Source: Oscillospiraceae bacterium (GTDB lineage: Bacteria; Bacillota; Clostridia; Oscillospirales; Ruminococcaceae). Taken from it: a stretch of DNA of 6,151 nt. Under the pieces are notes generated by a model. The model made no database searches and was not told the origin of the DNA. It saw nothing but the letters and a program-made list of their open reading frames with translations. This document shows, piece by piece, positions 1-5,369 of the stretch (its first letter is position 1; each line of letters starts with the position of its first letter). The position numbers and the translations under genes were made by a program. The stretch covers positions 1 through 6,151 of the forward strand of contig DXWR01000078.1 in NCBI GenBank assembly GCA_019416775.1. Reading direction: 5' to 3'.

Positions 1-504
1 GGTGAAGGGGGGATTTAAGAAAAACTCCCCATCCTTTGCCATGACCACGGCGTCGCAGCCGGCGGCCAGCATAGCAAAGGCGCCGGCGCAGGTACCGGCG
101 ACCCAAGCAATCTGGGGCACCACGCCGGACAAATTGTTGGCGCCCAGCAGCAGATCGCTGTAGGCGGTGAGCATTTCAGCTCCTTCTCCAATGGCCGCGC
201 CTTTGCTGTCCAGCACTGCCACCAGCGGTGCGCCGGTTTTGGCAGCCAATTCATACAGCCGGCGGATTTTCCGGGCGTTGGCAACGGTCAAAGCGCCGCC
301 TTCCGCTTCCGGTTCCTGCGCATAAGCGTATACCAGGGCTTGGTTTACCATGCCGTAACCGGTGACCACCCCAGCACCACCAAAAGCATCCAGCTCCACA
401 AAGCTGCCAGCGTCAAACAAAGCGTCCAGCCGTTTTTTGGCCACGCCCTGCTTGGCATTTTGCTGCAATGCGGCAAGCTGTTCTAACTTGCTTTTAGGAT
501 TCAT
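1..504 (-). CDS. Carboxyltransferase-domain protein (acyl-CoA/acetyl-CoA carboxylase beta-like), N-terminal 168 codons, cut by window edge
   Basis: The visible N-terminal part belongs to the crotonase-fold carboxyltransferase family, which moves CO2 between carboxybiotin and an acyl-CoA or oxo-acid (propionyl-/methylmalonyl-/acetyl-CoA carboxylases and decarboxylases). Seen: KKRLDALFDAGSFVELDAF (residues 23-41), matching the family's 'R-ALLDEGSFVE-D' segment; an AEGGALTVANARKIRRLYELA helix region (68-88); TGAPLVAVLDS (90-100); and LSGVVPQIAWVAGTCAGAFA (125-144), matching the family's 'SGVVPQI...G.CAGG' oxyanion-loop region. The motif usually written DSGGARIQEG reads DSKGAAIGEG here (99-108), so this is a divergent member and its substrate cannot be named. 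The ATG at 504 is set by GGAGGAG (512-518), 7 bases upstream; another ATG at 520 is out of frame. A sigma-A promoter lies at 589-617. The rest of the gene, and any biotin-carrier neighbours, lie beyond base 1. Confidence 0.85.
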   Translation of the reverse strand, partial: MNPKSKLEQLAALQQNAKQGVAKKRLDALFDAGSFVELDAFGGAGVVTGYGMVNQALVYAYAQEPEAEGGALTVANARKIRRLYELAAKTGAPLVAVLDSKGAAIGEGAEMLTAYSDLLLGANNLSGVVPQIAWVAGTCAGAFAMLAAGCDAVVMAKDGEFFLNPPFT

Positions 505-588
505 TTGTTGACTCCTCCATTCTTTGCCGGATTGAATTCAGCCCATTCCCTAAAAATTGAGATCCCGGGCATAAAATTTTCCACTATT

Positions 589-617
589 ATTATACACAAA
601 ACCCTCCGCGTACACAA
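589..617 (-). promoter_or_regulatory. Sigma-A promoter of the carboxyltransferase gene
   Basis: On the minus strand a -35 TTGTGT (612-617) and a perfect -10 TATAAT (589-594) are separated by exactly 17 bases. Transcription would start near 582, giving a leader of about 78 bases before the ATG at 504. The leader shows no strong hairpin. This indicates that the carboxyltransferase gene is transcribed independently of the flavin reductase gene upstream. Confidence 0.8.
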
Positions 618-622
618 GAGTG

Positions 623-652
623 AAGGGGAAACTTTTTTCCTAAAATCCCCTT
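623..652. repeat. Inverted repeat downstream of the flavin reductase gene (weak terminator or operator)
   Basis: AAGGGGA (623-629) and TCCCCTT (646-652) form a perfect 7-bp inverted repeat around a 16-base A/T-rich loop. It lies 20 bases after the flavin reductase stop codon and just upstream of the -35 box of the carboxyltransferase promoter. In the minus direction no good T-run follows (TTCACTC), so it is a poor intrinsic terminator for that gene. In the plus direction it runs into TTT, but no plus-strand gene lies before it. It could be a weak terminator, an mRNA 3' end stabiliser or an operator; the sequence does not decide. Confidence 0.35.
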
Positions 653-672
653 TTTGGTCTCGAAGGGCTTGC

Positions 673-1245
673 TTAATTCCGCTTTTTCCGTTTTTTGCGC
701 ACCGAGTCTCCGAATTTCCCCAGTTTTTTCCCCAACGCAAAATACTCTCCGTGGGCGTAGGCCAAAAGCCCGGCTTTGGACAGGTCCAGCTTACCTGCTT
801 GGTCCAGCAAAGACTCCTCCACATTCACCCGGACAATTTCGGCGGTAAACATATGGTGGGTGCCCAAGGGGACGATGTCCTTCACCCGGCATTCCAAGCT
901 CACCGGGCTCTGCTCCACCATGGGAGCTTCAATCTCTTGGCTGGGGGCCGGGGTCAGGCCGCAGTGGGAAAATTTATCCACCTGCCTGCCGCTGCGGCAG
1001 CCGCAAAAGTCCACCGCCTTGACCAAAGCTGCTGTGGGCAGATTGATGCAGAAGCAGCGGCTTTTTTGGATCAGCTCATAGGAATACCGTTCCGGGCGCA
1101 GGGAGATGTAGGTCATGGGGGGACGGGTGTTCAACACTCCGGTCCAGGCCACAGTCAGGACGTTGGGGTGTTCCAGATCCCCGCAGCTCACCAGCACCGG
1201 AGGCACCGGGGCCAGCAGCACGCTTCCTTTCCAGGATTGCTTCAT
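673..1245 (-). CDS. Flavin reductase family protein (flavoredoxin-like, FMN-binding split barrel)
   Basis: This 190-residue cytoplasmic protein of the flavin-reductase-like family (PF01613 type) is expected to bind FMN in a split-barrel dimer and pass electrons between NAD(P)H, flavin or a partner redox protein; the actual partner is unknown. Seen: VLVSCGD (17-23), NVLTVAWTGVLNTRPPMTYISL (28-49), which is the FMN-phosphate-binding strand-turn typical of the family, RPERYSYELI (50-59), CGCRSGRQVDKF (81-92), matching the family's 'CG..SGR.VDKF' stretch, and LGTHHMFTAEIV (127-138). The C-terminus is strongly basic (RKKRKKRN, 183-190), as is common in clostridial members. There is no signal peptide. 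The ATG at 1245 follows AAAGGAGA (1253-1260) with about 8 bases between GGAG and the start. The gene lies 75 bases behind rpmB, directly after the rpmB terminator, and no convincing promoter is seen in the gap. Length is normal for the family. Confidence 0.88.
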   Translation of the reverse strand: MKQSWKGSVLLAPVPPVLVSCGDLEHPNVLTVAWTGVLNTRPPMTYISLRPERYSYELIQKSRCFCINLPTAALVKAVDFCGCRSGRQVDKFSHCGLTPAPSQEIEAPMVEQSPVSLECRVKDIVPLGTHHMFTAEIVRVNVEESLLDQAGKLDLSKAGLLAYAHGEYFALGKKLGKFGDSVRKKRKKRN

Positions 1246-1277
1246 TGTGTTATCTCCTTTCCGCTGAAAAAAGGCAG

Positions 1278-1306
1278 AAAAAAAGAAGCTGCAAGGGCAG
1301 CCTCTC
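1278..1306 (-). terminator. Intrinsic terminator of rpmB
   Basis: On the minus strand GAGGCTGC (1297-1304) pairs with GCAGCTTC (1285-1292), with one G-T wobble, across the 4-base loop CCTT. The stem can extend by two further pairs and is followed by seven T residues (plus-strand A-tract 1278-1284). This is a textbook rho-independent terminator 15-43 bases after the rpmB stop codon. Because the flavin reductase start is only 32 bases further on, partial read-through could be how that gene is expressed. Confidence 0.85.
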
Positions 1307-1320
1307 GTTTTTCCTCCCGA

Positions 1321-1509
1321 TCAGTTGGCTCTGGTCACTTTGCCGGAGCGCAGGCAGCGGGTGCAGGCGTATACATGGCAGGGTTTGCCGTCCACCACAG
1401 CCTTCACGCGCTTTACGTTGGGCTTCCAAGTCCGGTTAGAACGACGGTGGGAGTGGGACACCTTGATCCCGAAAACCATGCCCTTACCGCAGAAATCACA
1501 CTTTGCCAT
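1321..1509 (-). CDS. rpmB: 50S ribosomal protein bL28 (zinc-binding form)
   Basis: This 62-residue bL28 is a structural protein of the large ribosomal subunit. Seen: N-terminal MAKCDFCGKG, which is diagnostic of L28, then a basic central part (SHSHRRSNRTWKPNVKRV, 18-35) for rRNA contact, and the ending CTRCLRSGKVTRAN. Cysteines at 4/7 and 49/52 form two CxxC pairs, so this is the zinc-ribbon (C+) paralogue type rather than the Cys-free type that some bacteria induce under zinc limitation. The start is the ATG at 1509, placed 7 bases after AGGAGGTG (1517-1524). An in-frame ATG at 1530 would add seven residues, but the ribosome binding site lies inside that extension, so it is rejected. The gene has its own extended -10 promoter (1579-1607) and terminator (1278-1306), and is therefore probably monocistronic. 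Confidence 0.97.
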   Translation of the reverse strand: MAKCDFCGKGMVFGIKVSHSHRRSNRTWKPNVKRVKAVVDGKPCHVYACTRCLRSGKVTRAN

Positions 1510-1534
1510 TTGTTTGCACCTCCTGTACATAGGT

Positions 1535-1555
1535 AAAAGGAGCCGTTTGGCCCCC
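1535..1555 (-). promoter_or_regulatory. Hairpin in the rpmB 5' leader (possible attenuator)
   Basis: In the roughly 63-base leader of the rpmB mRNA, GGGGGCC (1549-1555) pairs with GGCTCCT (1538-1544) around the loop AAAC, giving seven pairs including G-T wobbles. It is followed by four T residues (1535-1538). The hairpin ends 10 bases before the ribosome binding site. It resembles a weak intrinsic terminator or a protein-binding leader structure. Ribosomal protein genes often carry autoregulatory leaders, but I know of no established L28 leader matching this one, so the function is inferred. Confidence 0.4.
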
Positions 1556-1578
1556 TGCTTGTCTGACTAACAACGACC

Positions 1579-1607
1579 ATTGTAACAGATACGAAGAAAA
1601 AATGCAA
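1579..1607 (-). promoter_or_regulatory. Extended -10 sigma-A promoter of rpmB
   Basis: On the minus strand a -35 TTGCAT (1602-1607) and a -10 TACAAT (1579-1584) are spaced by 17 bases, and the -10 is preceded by TGT, giving an extended -10 element. The predicted start is near 1572. Just upstream lies an A/T-rich inverted repeat (CCTTTTT, 1609-1615, with AAAAAGG, 1620-1626) that could act as an UP-like element or as a back-up terminator for the gene before it. The quality of the promoter fits strong ribosomal protein expression. Confidence 0.85.
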
Positions 1608-1679
1608 GCCTTTTTTTCCAAAAAGGGGATGTTTTGAAAATTCTACGGTTTGTGTTACTGATCTAGGGAACAGCTCCAC

Positions 1680-1711
1680 AAAAAACCGGCCTGCCGAATT
1701 CGCAAGCCGGT
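1680..1711 (-). terminator. Intrinsic terminator of the peptidyl-prolyl isomerase gene
   Basis: On the minus strand ACCGGCTTGC (1702-1711) pairs with GCAGGCCGGT (1685-1694) in a 10-bp stem with one wobble. The loop is GAATTCG, and a T-run of six (plus-strand A-tract 1680-1685) overlaps the end of the stem. It lies about 31 bases after the isomerase stop codon and separates that gene from rpmB. Confidence 0.9.
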
Positions 1712-1742
1712 GGAATCAATTGGAACTGTCCTTAAAGAAGAG

Positions 1743-3008
1743 TTACGCTGCTTCCCGGATGGTGATGGAGGTGATCACCGGCTGCTCATCGGCGGAAATG
1801 GTGCCGTTGTCGTCGGTGGGCTGGGCGGACGTGCAGATCTCATCCACAATGTCCATACCGTCGGTGACGTAGCCAAAGCAGGCGTACTGCCCGTCCAGGT
1901 AGGTGGAATCCTCTTGGACGATGAAGAACTGGGAGGAAGCGCTGTCGTAATCGCTGGAACGGGCCATGGAGATGGCGCCCCGAGTGTGGGACAGATTGTT
2001 TTCCACCCCGTTGTCCGAGAATTCCCCCTGAATGGTATTCTCGCTGCCTCCGGTGCCGTCGCCGTTGGGGTCGCCGCCCTGCATCATAAAGCCATCGATA
2101 ATCCGGTGGAAGGTCAAGCCGTCATAGAAGCCGCTGCGGGCCAGATTGACGAAGTTTTCCACGGTGATGGGGGCGGCGTCCGCGTCCAGTTCCACCGTGA
2201 CAGTGCCGTAATCCTGAATTTCAATGTCGGCATAGTAGGCAGGGGCCGCGCCGGCGTGATTCACCCCCAGCACAATCCCCGCCACGGCGCAGGCTACCAC
2301 CACAATTCCGGCAATCACCCCAGCCAAAATCTTGTTTCGCTTGGACTTTTTCCGGATGGAAAGGCAGAGGCTGTCGATCCTTCCCAGCACCGCCCGCTGG
2401 GCGGTTTCCGGCAAAGCGTCCTGCTGGGTCTGGGCCTTCAGCTGCTGGTGAAACTCCTCCACCGTCATGGCAAAGGGGATCTTTTTGTGGGTGGAAACAG
2501 CGTCGCAGATCTGAGCCACTGCCTGCTCTTCCCCATCCAAAATCTTCTGCACCGCCTCCGGCTTGCATTCCAACAGAGCGGCCAGCCGTTTGGCGTCGTA
2601 CCCGCAAACTCCGTGGAGCACATAAAGAAACCGGGTCAGATCGGTGAGGTTGCCCAGAATCAATTCCCAGGGCTGCCCTTCCAGGCAGAGCTTCTTCCCT
2701 AAATCGGGCGCACTGCCGCCGTCCTTGGGAAGCTGAAAGGCTTTGGGGTTTTTCTTTTTGGTTTTGGTGATGCAGTAAGCGATGGTTTTGGCTGTGGCTT
2801 TCTTTTCAAAAGCGTCCTGAGAAGCAATTTCCCCTGCCAGAAGACTGTCCCACAAATTTTGAAAGATAGGTGCAACGGCGCTGGAAGCGGTTTTTTCGTG
2901 GTCCAGCAGCAGCCGGCACAAGCCGTAAACCTCCGCCTTTACCCCTTGATAGAGGGCAGTCATATCCTTTGTACTGCCTTTTTTTGCCAATTCGATGGTG
3001 GATGCCAT
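1743..3008 (-). CDS. Membrane-anchored cyclophilin-type peptidyl-prolyl isomerase with an N-terminal ECF-sigma-like domain
   Basis: The 421-residue protein has three parts. Residues 1-175 resemble an ECF sigma factor by eye: a region-2-like stretch (IELAKKGSTKDMTALYQGVK from 5, then VYGLCRLLLD, IFQNLWDSL to 57, and TKTKKKNPKAF to 91) and a region-4-like helix-turn-helix (LTDLTRFLYVLHGV from 121, then YDAKRLAALLECKPEAVQKI, 137-156). Basic KKSKRNK (220-226) precedes one membrane helix (about 227-249), predicting N-inside, C-outside. Residues 258-421 are a cyclophilin domain catalysing proline cis-trans isomerisation outside the membrane: FHRIIDGFMMQGGDP (300-314) carries the equivalents of human CypA Arg55, Phe60 and Gln63 (R302, F307, Q310), and SQFFI (359-363) the equivalent of Phe113; Trp121 and His126 are both Tyr (370, 375). 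The ATG at 3008 follows AAAGGAG with a long 13-base spacer; no better in-frame start exists. The cyclophilin assignment is firm; the sigma-like part is inferred from pattern only. Confidence 0.9.
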   Translation of the reverse strand: MASTIELAKKGSTKDMTALYQGVKAEVYGLCRLLLDHEKTASSAVAPIFQNLWDSLLAGEIASQDAFEKKATAKTIAYCITKTKKKNPKAFQLPKDGGSAPDLGKKLCLEGQPWELILGNLTDLTRFLYVLHGVCGYDAKRLAALLECKPEAVQKILDGEEQAVAQICDAVSTHKKIPFAMTVEEFHQQLKAQTQQDALPETAQRAVLGRIDSLCLSIRKKSKRNKILAGVIAGIVVVACAVAGIVLGVNHAGAAPAYYADIEIQDYGTVTVELDADAAPITVENFVNLARSGFYDGLTFHRIIDGFMMQGGDPNGDGTGGSENTIQGEFSDNGVENNLSHTRGAISMARSSDYDSASSQFFIVQEDSTYLDGQYACFGYVTDGMDIVDEICTSAQPTDDNGTISADEQPVITSITIREAA

Positions 3009-3331
3009 ATAAATTACCCAACTCCTTTTTGATGATTCCTGCTGCGGCGTCCAAAGGCGCCGGTTTTCCGCGTTGCTCCCTAGTATAAACCCCAATGGAA
3101 AAATGGAGCTAAAAGAAATATGAACCATTTGTGAATTTTTGAAAGACGCTCTGTGACCGGCAATCCTGCTTTGTTCCATCAAACAAAATTTTTCTCTGAA
3201 CAGAATTTAAACTCTCCCCCCAGGTCTTGTTTTTTCCCGGTTCAGCCGTTATAATGAAACATAGATTTGTTTTCGGTATAATCTGGAAAAAGCAGTTTAC
3301 CCTATCACTGTACCGGAAAGGAGATTGGATT
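3009..3331. other. Divergent intergenic region between the isomerase and M50 protease genes
   Basis: These 323 bases carry the control regions for both directions and no credible gene. For the plus strand there is a clear promoter at 3227-3255 and a second TATAAT at 3277-3282 lacking a good -35. For the minus strand the best candidate is a -10-like TATACT (3082-3087) with no recognisable -35. The isomerase leader can form a GC-rich hairpin, GGCG-CC/GG-CGCC with a single bulged base (3046-3061). A 6-bp inverted repeat, TTTGTT with AACAAA (3170-3175 and 3182-3187), lies in the A/T-rich centre and could be an operator, but nothing identifies a regulator. Confidence 0.6.
3227..3255 (+). promoter_or_regulatory. 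Sigma-A promoter of the M50-scpA-scpB-DUF2953 operon
   Basis: A -35 TTGTTT (3227-3232) and a perfect -10 TATAAT (3250-3255) are separated by 17 bases. Transcription would start near 3262, leaving a leader of about 70 bases before the TTG start at 3332. A second TATAAT at 3277-3282 has only ATGAAA at the -35 position and is likely weaker or unused. Confidence 0.8.
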
Positions 3332-4024
3332 TTGTTAAGTGCTCTTTTCAGCGGCAGCCCCATGGCCATTCTCTACACCTTTTTGGCCCTGGCCATTGTG
3401 CTGTTCACCGGCATTCCCTTCCATGAATTTGCCCATGGGTGGACCGCAGAGCGGTTTGGGGACCGTACTGCCCGTCTCTCCGGGCGGATGACCGTCAATC
3501 CCTTTGCCCACTTCGACCTGTTCGGCACCTTGATGCTGTTTTTGGTGGGAATCGGCTTTGCCAAACCGGTGCCCATCAACCCCAACAACTTCAAAGGAAA
3601 CAAAAAGGTTGGCATCGCCATCACCGCGTTGGCGGGGCCGCTGTCCAACCTGATCATCGCCTTTTTGTTTGTGGTGCTGGGACGGCTGGTCAACCTGCTG
3701 TACCTGCTCATTGGCGGAGACATGACCTTCTATTATATCTTGATCCAGGTGCTGTTTTTGGCGGCTCAGGTCAATGTGGGGCTGGCTATCTTTAACCTGA
3801 TCCCCCTGCCCCCCTTGGACGGCTGGCGGATTCTGGGGCTGGTGCTTCCCGCCAAGTGGCAGTTCTTCGCCATGAAGTATCAATATTATATTGTACTGCT
3901 GCTGTTTGTGCTGCTGGCCACCAACATCCTCTCCACCCCCTTGGGTATTGCCCAGCGGTGGGTGTTGGATCTATTCAGCAACATCACCCAACCCCTTGCC
4001 ACCGGATTCGGGCTGTTGGTGTAA
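3332..4024 (+). CDS. Site-2 protease family protein (M50 zinc metalloprotease)
   Basis: This 230-residue multi-pass membrane protein of peptidase family M50 is expected to cut substrates within the membrane. Seen: the zinc motif HEFAH (31-35, with catalytic Glu32) inside the first hydrophobic segment; GFAKPVPINPNNF (75-87); AGPLSN (101-106); and the third-ligand motif NLIPLPPLDG (155-164, Asp163), plus hydrophobic helices at roughly 12-30, 97-125, 133-158 and 186-200. There is no PDZ or CBS domain, so it is the short S2P-like subgroup rather than RseP or SpoIVFB with extensions. The start is the TTG at 3332, 8 bases after AAAGGAG (3317-3323). An ATG at 3362 has no ribosome binding site and would clip the conserved N-terminus. 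It is first in the operon, and its TAA is 3 bases from scpA. The substrate is unknown; this gene is a common neighbour of scpAB in Firmicutes. Confidence 0.92.
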   Translation: MLSALFSGSPMAILYTFLALAIVLFTGIPFHEFAHGWTAERFGDRTARLSGRMTVNPFAHFDLFGTLMLFLVGIGFAKPVPINPNNFKGNKKVGIAITALAGPLSNLIIAFLFVVLGRLVNLLYLLIGGDMTFYYILIQVLFLAAQVNVGLAIFNLIPLPPLDGWRILGLVLPAKWQFFAMKYQYYIVLLLFVLLATNILSTPLGIAQRWVLDLFSNITQPLATGFGLLV

Positions 4025-4027
4025 GCC

Positions 4028-4780
4028 ATGAGCGAAGCATTACAGTTTAAGGTGGAGGTCTTTGAGGGGCCGCTGGAACTGCTGCTCCACCTCATCAGCA
4101 AGCACAAACTAAACATCAACGACATTCCCATCGCCCAGCTGCTGGACCAGTATCTGGACTACCTGGCCCAGATGCAGAGCATGGATTTAGAGATCACCAG
4201 TGAGTTTTTAGCCATGGCGGCTCAGCTGGTGTACATCAAGACTGTGTCCCTTCTTCCCCGGCACGAGGAAGCGGAAGCGCTGAAAAAACAGCTTCAGGGA
4301 CAGCTCTTGCAGTACGATCTCTGCCAGCGGATCGCCAAACAGATGGGAGCCAAGTACCAGGGCAACGCGGTGTTTGTCCGTTCCCCTCTGCCCATTCCGG
4401 TGGAGACGGTGTACCACCGAAGCCACAGCCCCCAACAGCTGCTGGACGCCTATCTGGACAGCGCAGGGAAAGCCCGCCGGCGGCTGCCGCCTCCTAAAAC
4501 GGCATTCAGCGGCATTGTCAACAAGCGGATGGTCAGCGTTTCCAGCCGAATCATCTATGTCATGCGGCGGCTGTACCAGGACGGCCAGCTTCCCTACAAG
4601 GAGCTGTTTGCCCCCTGCGACCGCAGCGAGCTGGTGGCCACCTTTTTGGCCATGCTGGAATTGATCAAGTCCCGGCGGATCACCGTCAGCGACGACAATA
4701 CCATGGTTTATTTCAACCGCACCCACTTTACCGGGGAAGAAAATTCCCCTGCCGAATCAACCGGCGGAAAGGAAGGATAA
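4028..4780 (+). CDS. scpA: Segregation and condensation protein A (kleisin of the SMC complex)
   Basis: This 250-residue kleisin bridges the SMC dimer and binds the ScpB dimer, forming the condensin that compacts and segregates the nucleoid. Seen: FKVEVFEGPLELLLHLI (7-23), the signature N-terminal segment (usually EGPLDLLLHLI; here Glu replaces Asp), DIPIAQLLDQYLDYL (32-46), and the SMC-neck-binding helical part SEFLAMAAQLVYIKTVSLLP (58-77). A variable middle follows, then a C-terminal winged helix (about 168-232, including SSRIIYVMRRL and ELVATFLAMLELIKSRRI) that contacts the SMC head. Length is typical. The ATG at 4028 is 3 bases after the protease stop with no good ribosome binding site, so initiation probably depends on coupling to the upstream gene. 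The tail after 235 is Glu/Ser/Gly-rich and probably disordered. Confidence 0.96.
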   Translation: MSEALQFKVEVFEGPLELLLHLISKHKLNINDIPIAQLLDQYLDYLAQMQSMDLEITSEFLAMAAQLVYIKTVSLLPRHEEAEALKKQLQGQLLQYDLCQRIAKQMGAKYQGNAVFVRSPLPIPVETVYHRSHSPQQLLDAYLDSAGKARRRLPPPKTAFSGIVNKRMVSVSSRIIYVMRRLYQDGQLPYKELFAPCDRSELVATFLAMLELIKSRRITVSDDNTMVYFNRTHFTGEENSPAESTGGKEG

Positions 4781-5362
4781 ATGGACAAGACGTTTCTCTT
4801 TTCCCAGCTGGAAGCGGTGCTGTTTGCCGCCGGGGATCCCCTTTCCACCGCCAAGTTAGCCCAAGCCCTGGCACTTTCGCAGCAGGAGCTGGAGCCTTTA
4901 TTAGAGGAATACGGCCACCGTCTGGAAGCGCCGGAGCGGGGATTCTGGCTGATGCGGCTGGAGGACTGTGTCCAGCTCACCACCAAGCGGGAACACGAAG
5001 GAGTGGTAAAGGAGGCGCTGCAGCTGCGCAAAAACGCCCCCCTAAGCAACGCCGCCCTAGAGGTGCTGGCCATTGTGGCCTACAACCAGCCGGTGACCAA
5101 AAGCTTTGTGGAGCAGGTGCGGGGAGTGGATTCGTCCAACATCGTCAACTCCCTGACCGAGAAGGAATTGCTGGAAGAGGCAGGGCGGCTGGATGTGCCG
5201 GGGCGTCCTATCCTGTACCAAACCACCCCCAACTTTCTGCGGTGTTTTGGATTGAGCAGCTTAGAGGGCCTGCCCAAGCTGCCGGATGAAAGCGGCCAAC
5301 TGAAAATGGACGATGTCATCGCGGCGGAATCGGCGGAAGAACCGTCAATGCAGGAGGAGTGA
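4781..5362 (+). CDS. scpB: Segregation and condensation protein B (SMC-ScpA partner)
   Basis: This 193-residue ScpB forms a dimer that binds the central part of ScpA and regulates the SMC ATPase cycle. Seen: the first winged helix starts with FLFSQLEAVLFAAGDPLS (5-22), matching the family's 'ieAiLFaageplS'. The second contains LSNAALEVLAIVAYNQPVTK (88-107), then VRGVDSSNIVNSLTEKELLEE (113-133), GRPILYQTTPNFLRCFGL (141-158) and LEGLPKLP (161-168), all hallmark ScpB positions. An acidic tail follows (about 177-193). The ATG at 4781 directly abuts the scpA TAA with no gap, and AAAGGAAGG (4768-4776) lies at the end of scpA, so translation is coupled and the stoichiometry of the two subunits is probably set on one mRNA. 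Confidence 0.96.
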   Translation: MDKTFLFSQLEAVLFAAGDPLSTAKLAQALALSQQELEPLLEEYGHRLEAPERGFWLMRLEDCVQLTTKREHEGVVKEALQLRKNAPLSNAALEVLAIVAYNQPVTKSFVEQVRGVDSSNIVNSLTEKELLEEAGRLDVPGRPILYQTTPNFLRCFGLSSLEGLPKLPDESGQLKMDDVIAAESAEEPSMQEE

Positions 5363-5369
5363 AGGCAGT

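Noticed and set aside
1510..1530. Seven-residue extension of bL28 to an ATG at 1530
   Set aside because: The AGGAGGTG ribosome binding site for the ATG at 1509 lies within it, and bL28 proteins begin MAKC.
505..1536. 343-codon open frame on the plus strand
   Set aside because: It lies antisense to the flavin reductase and rpmB genes, spans their terminator and the promoter of the carboxyltransferase gene, and its product shows no recognisable family. Long antisense frames are expected opposite GC-rich genes.
1710..2702. 330-codon open frame on the plus strand rich in Gly, Val and His
   Set aside because: It is the antisense shadow of the cyclophilin gene, starts inside that gene's terminator, and has no family features.
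3009..3182. 58-residue N-terminal extension of the isomerase to an ATG at 3182
   Set aside because: It has no ribosome binding site, runs through the -10-like box and leader hairpin, and lacks protein-like composition. The ATG at 3008 begins exactly where the sigma-like similarity starts.
3277..3282. Second TATAAT as an independent promoter
   Set aside because: No acceptable -35 is found at 16-18 bases (ATGAAA at 17) and there is no TG extension, so it was not listed as a promoter of its own.
3227..3331. 35-residue N-terminal extension of the M50 protease to a TTG at 3227
   Set aside because: This TTG is part of the promoter's -35 box, upstream of the expected transcription start. The TTG at 3332 has a well-spaced ribosome binding site and fits the family's N-terminus.
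3335..3883. 182-codon minus-strand frame
   Set aside because: It lies antisense to the M50 protease, whose catalytic motifs are intact, and its Gln/Gly/His-rich composition is typical of a shadow frame.
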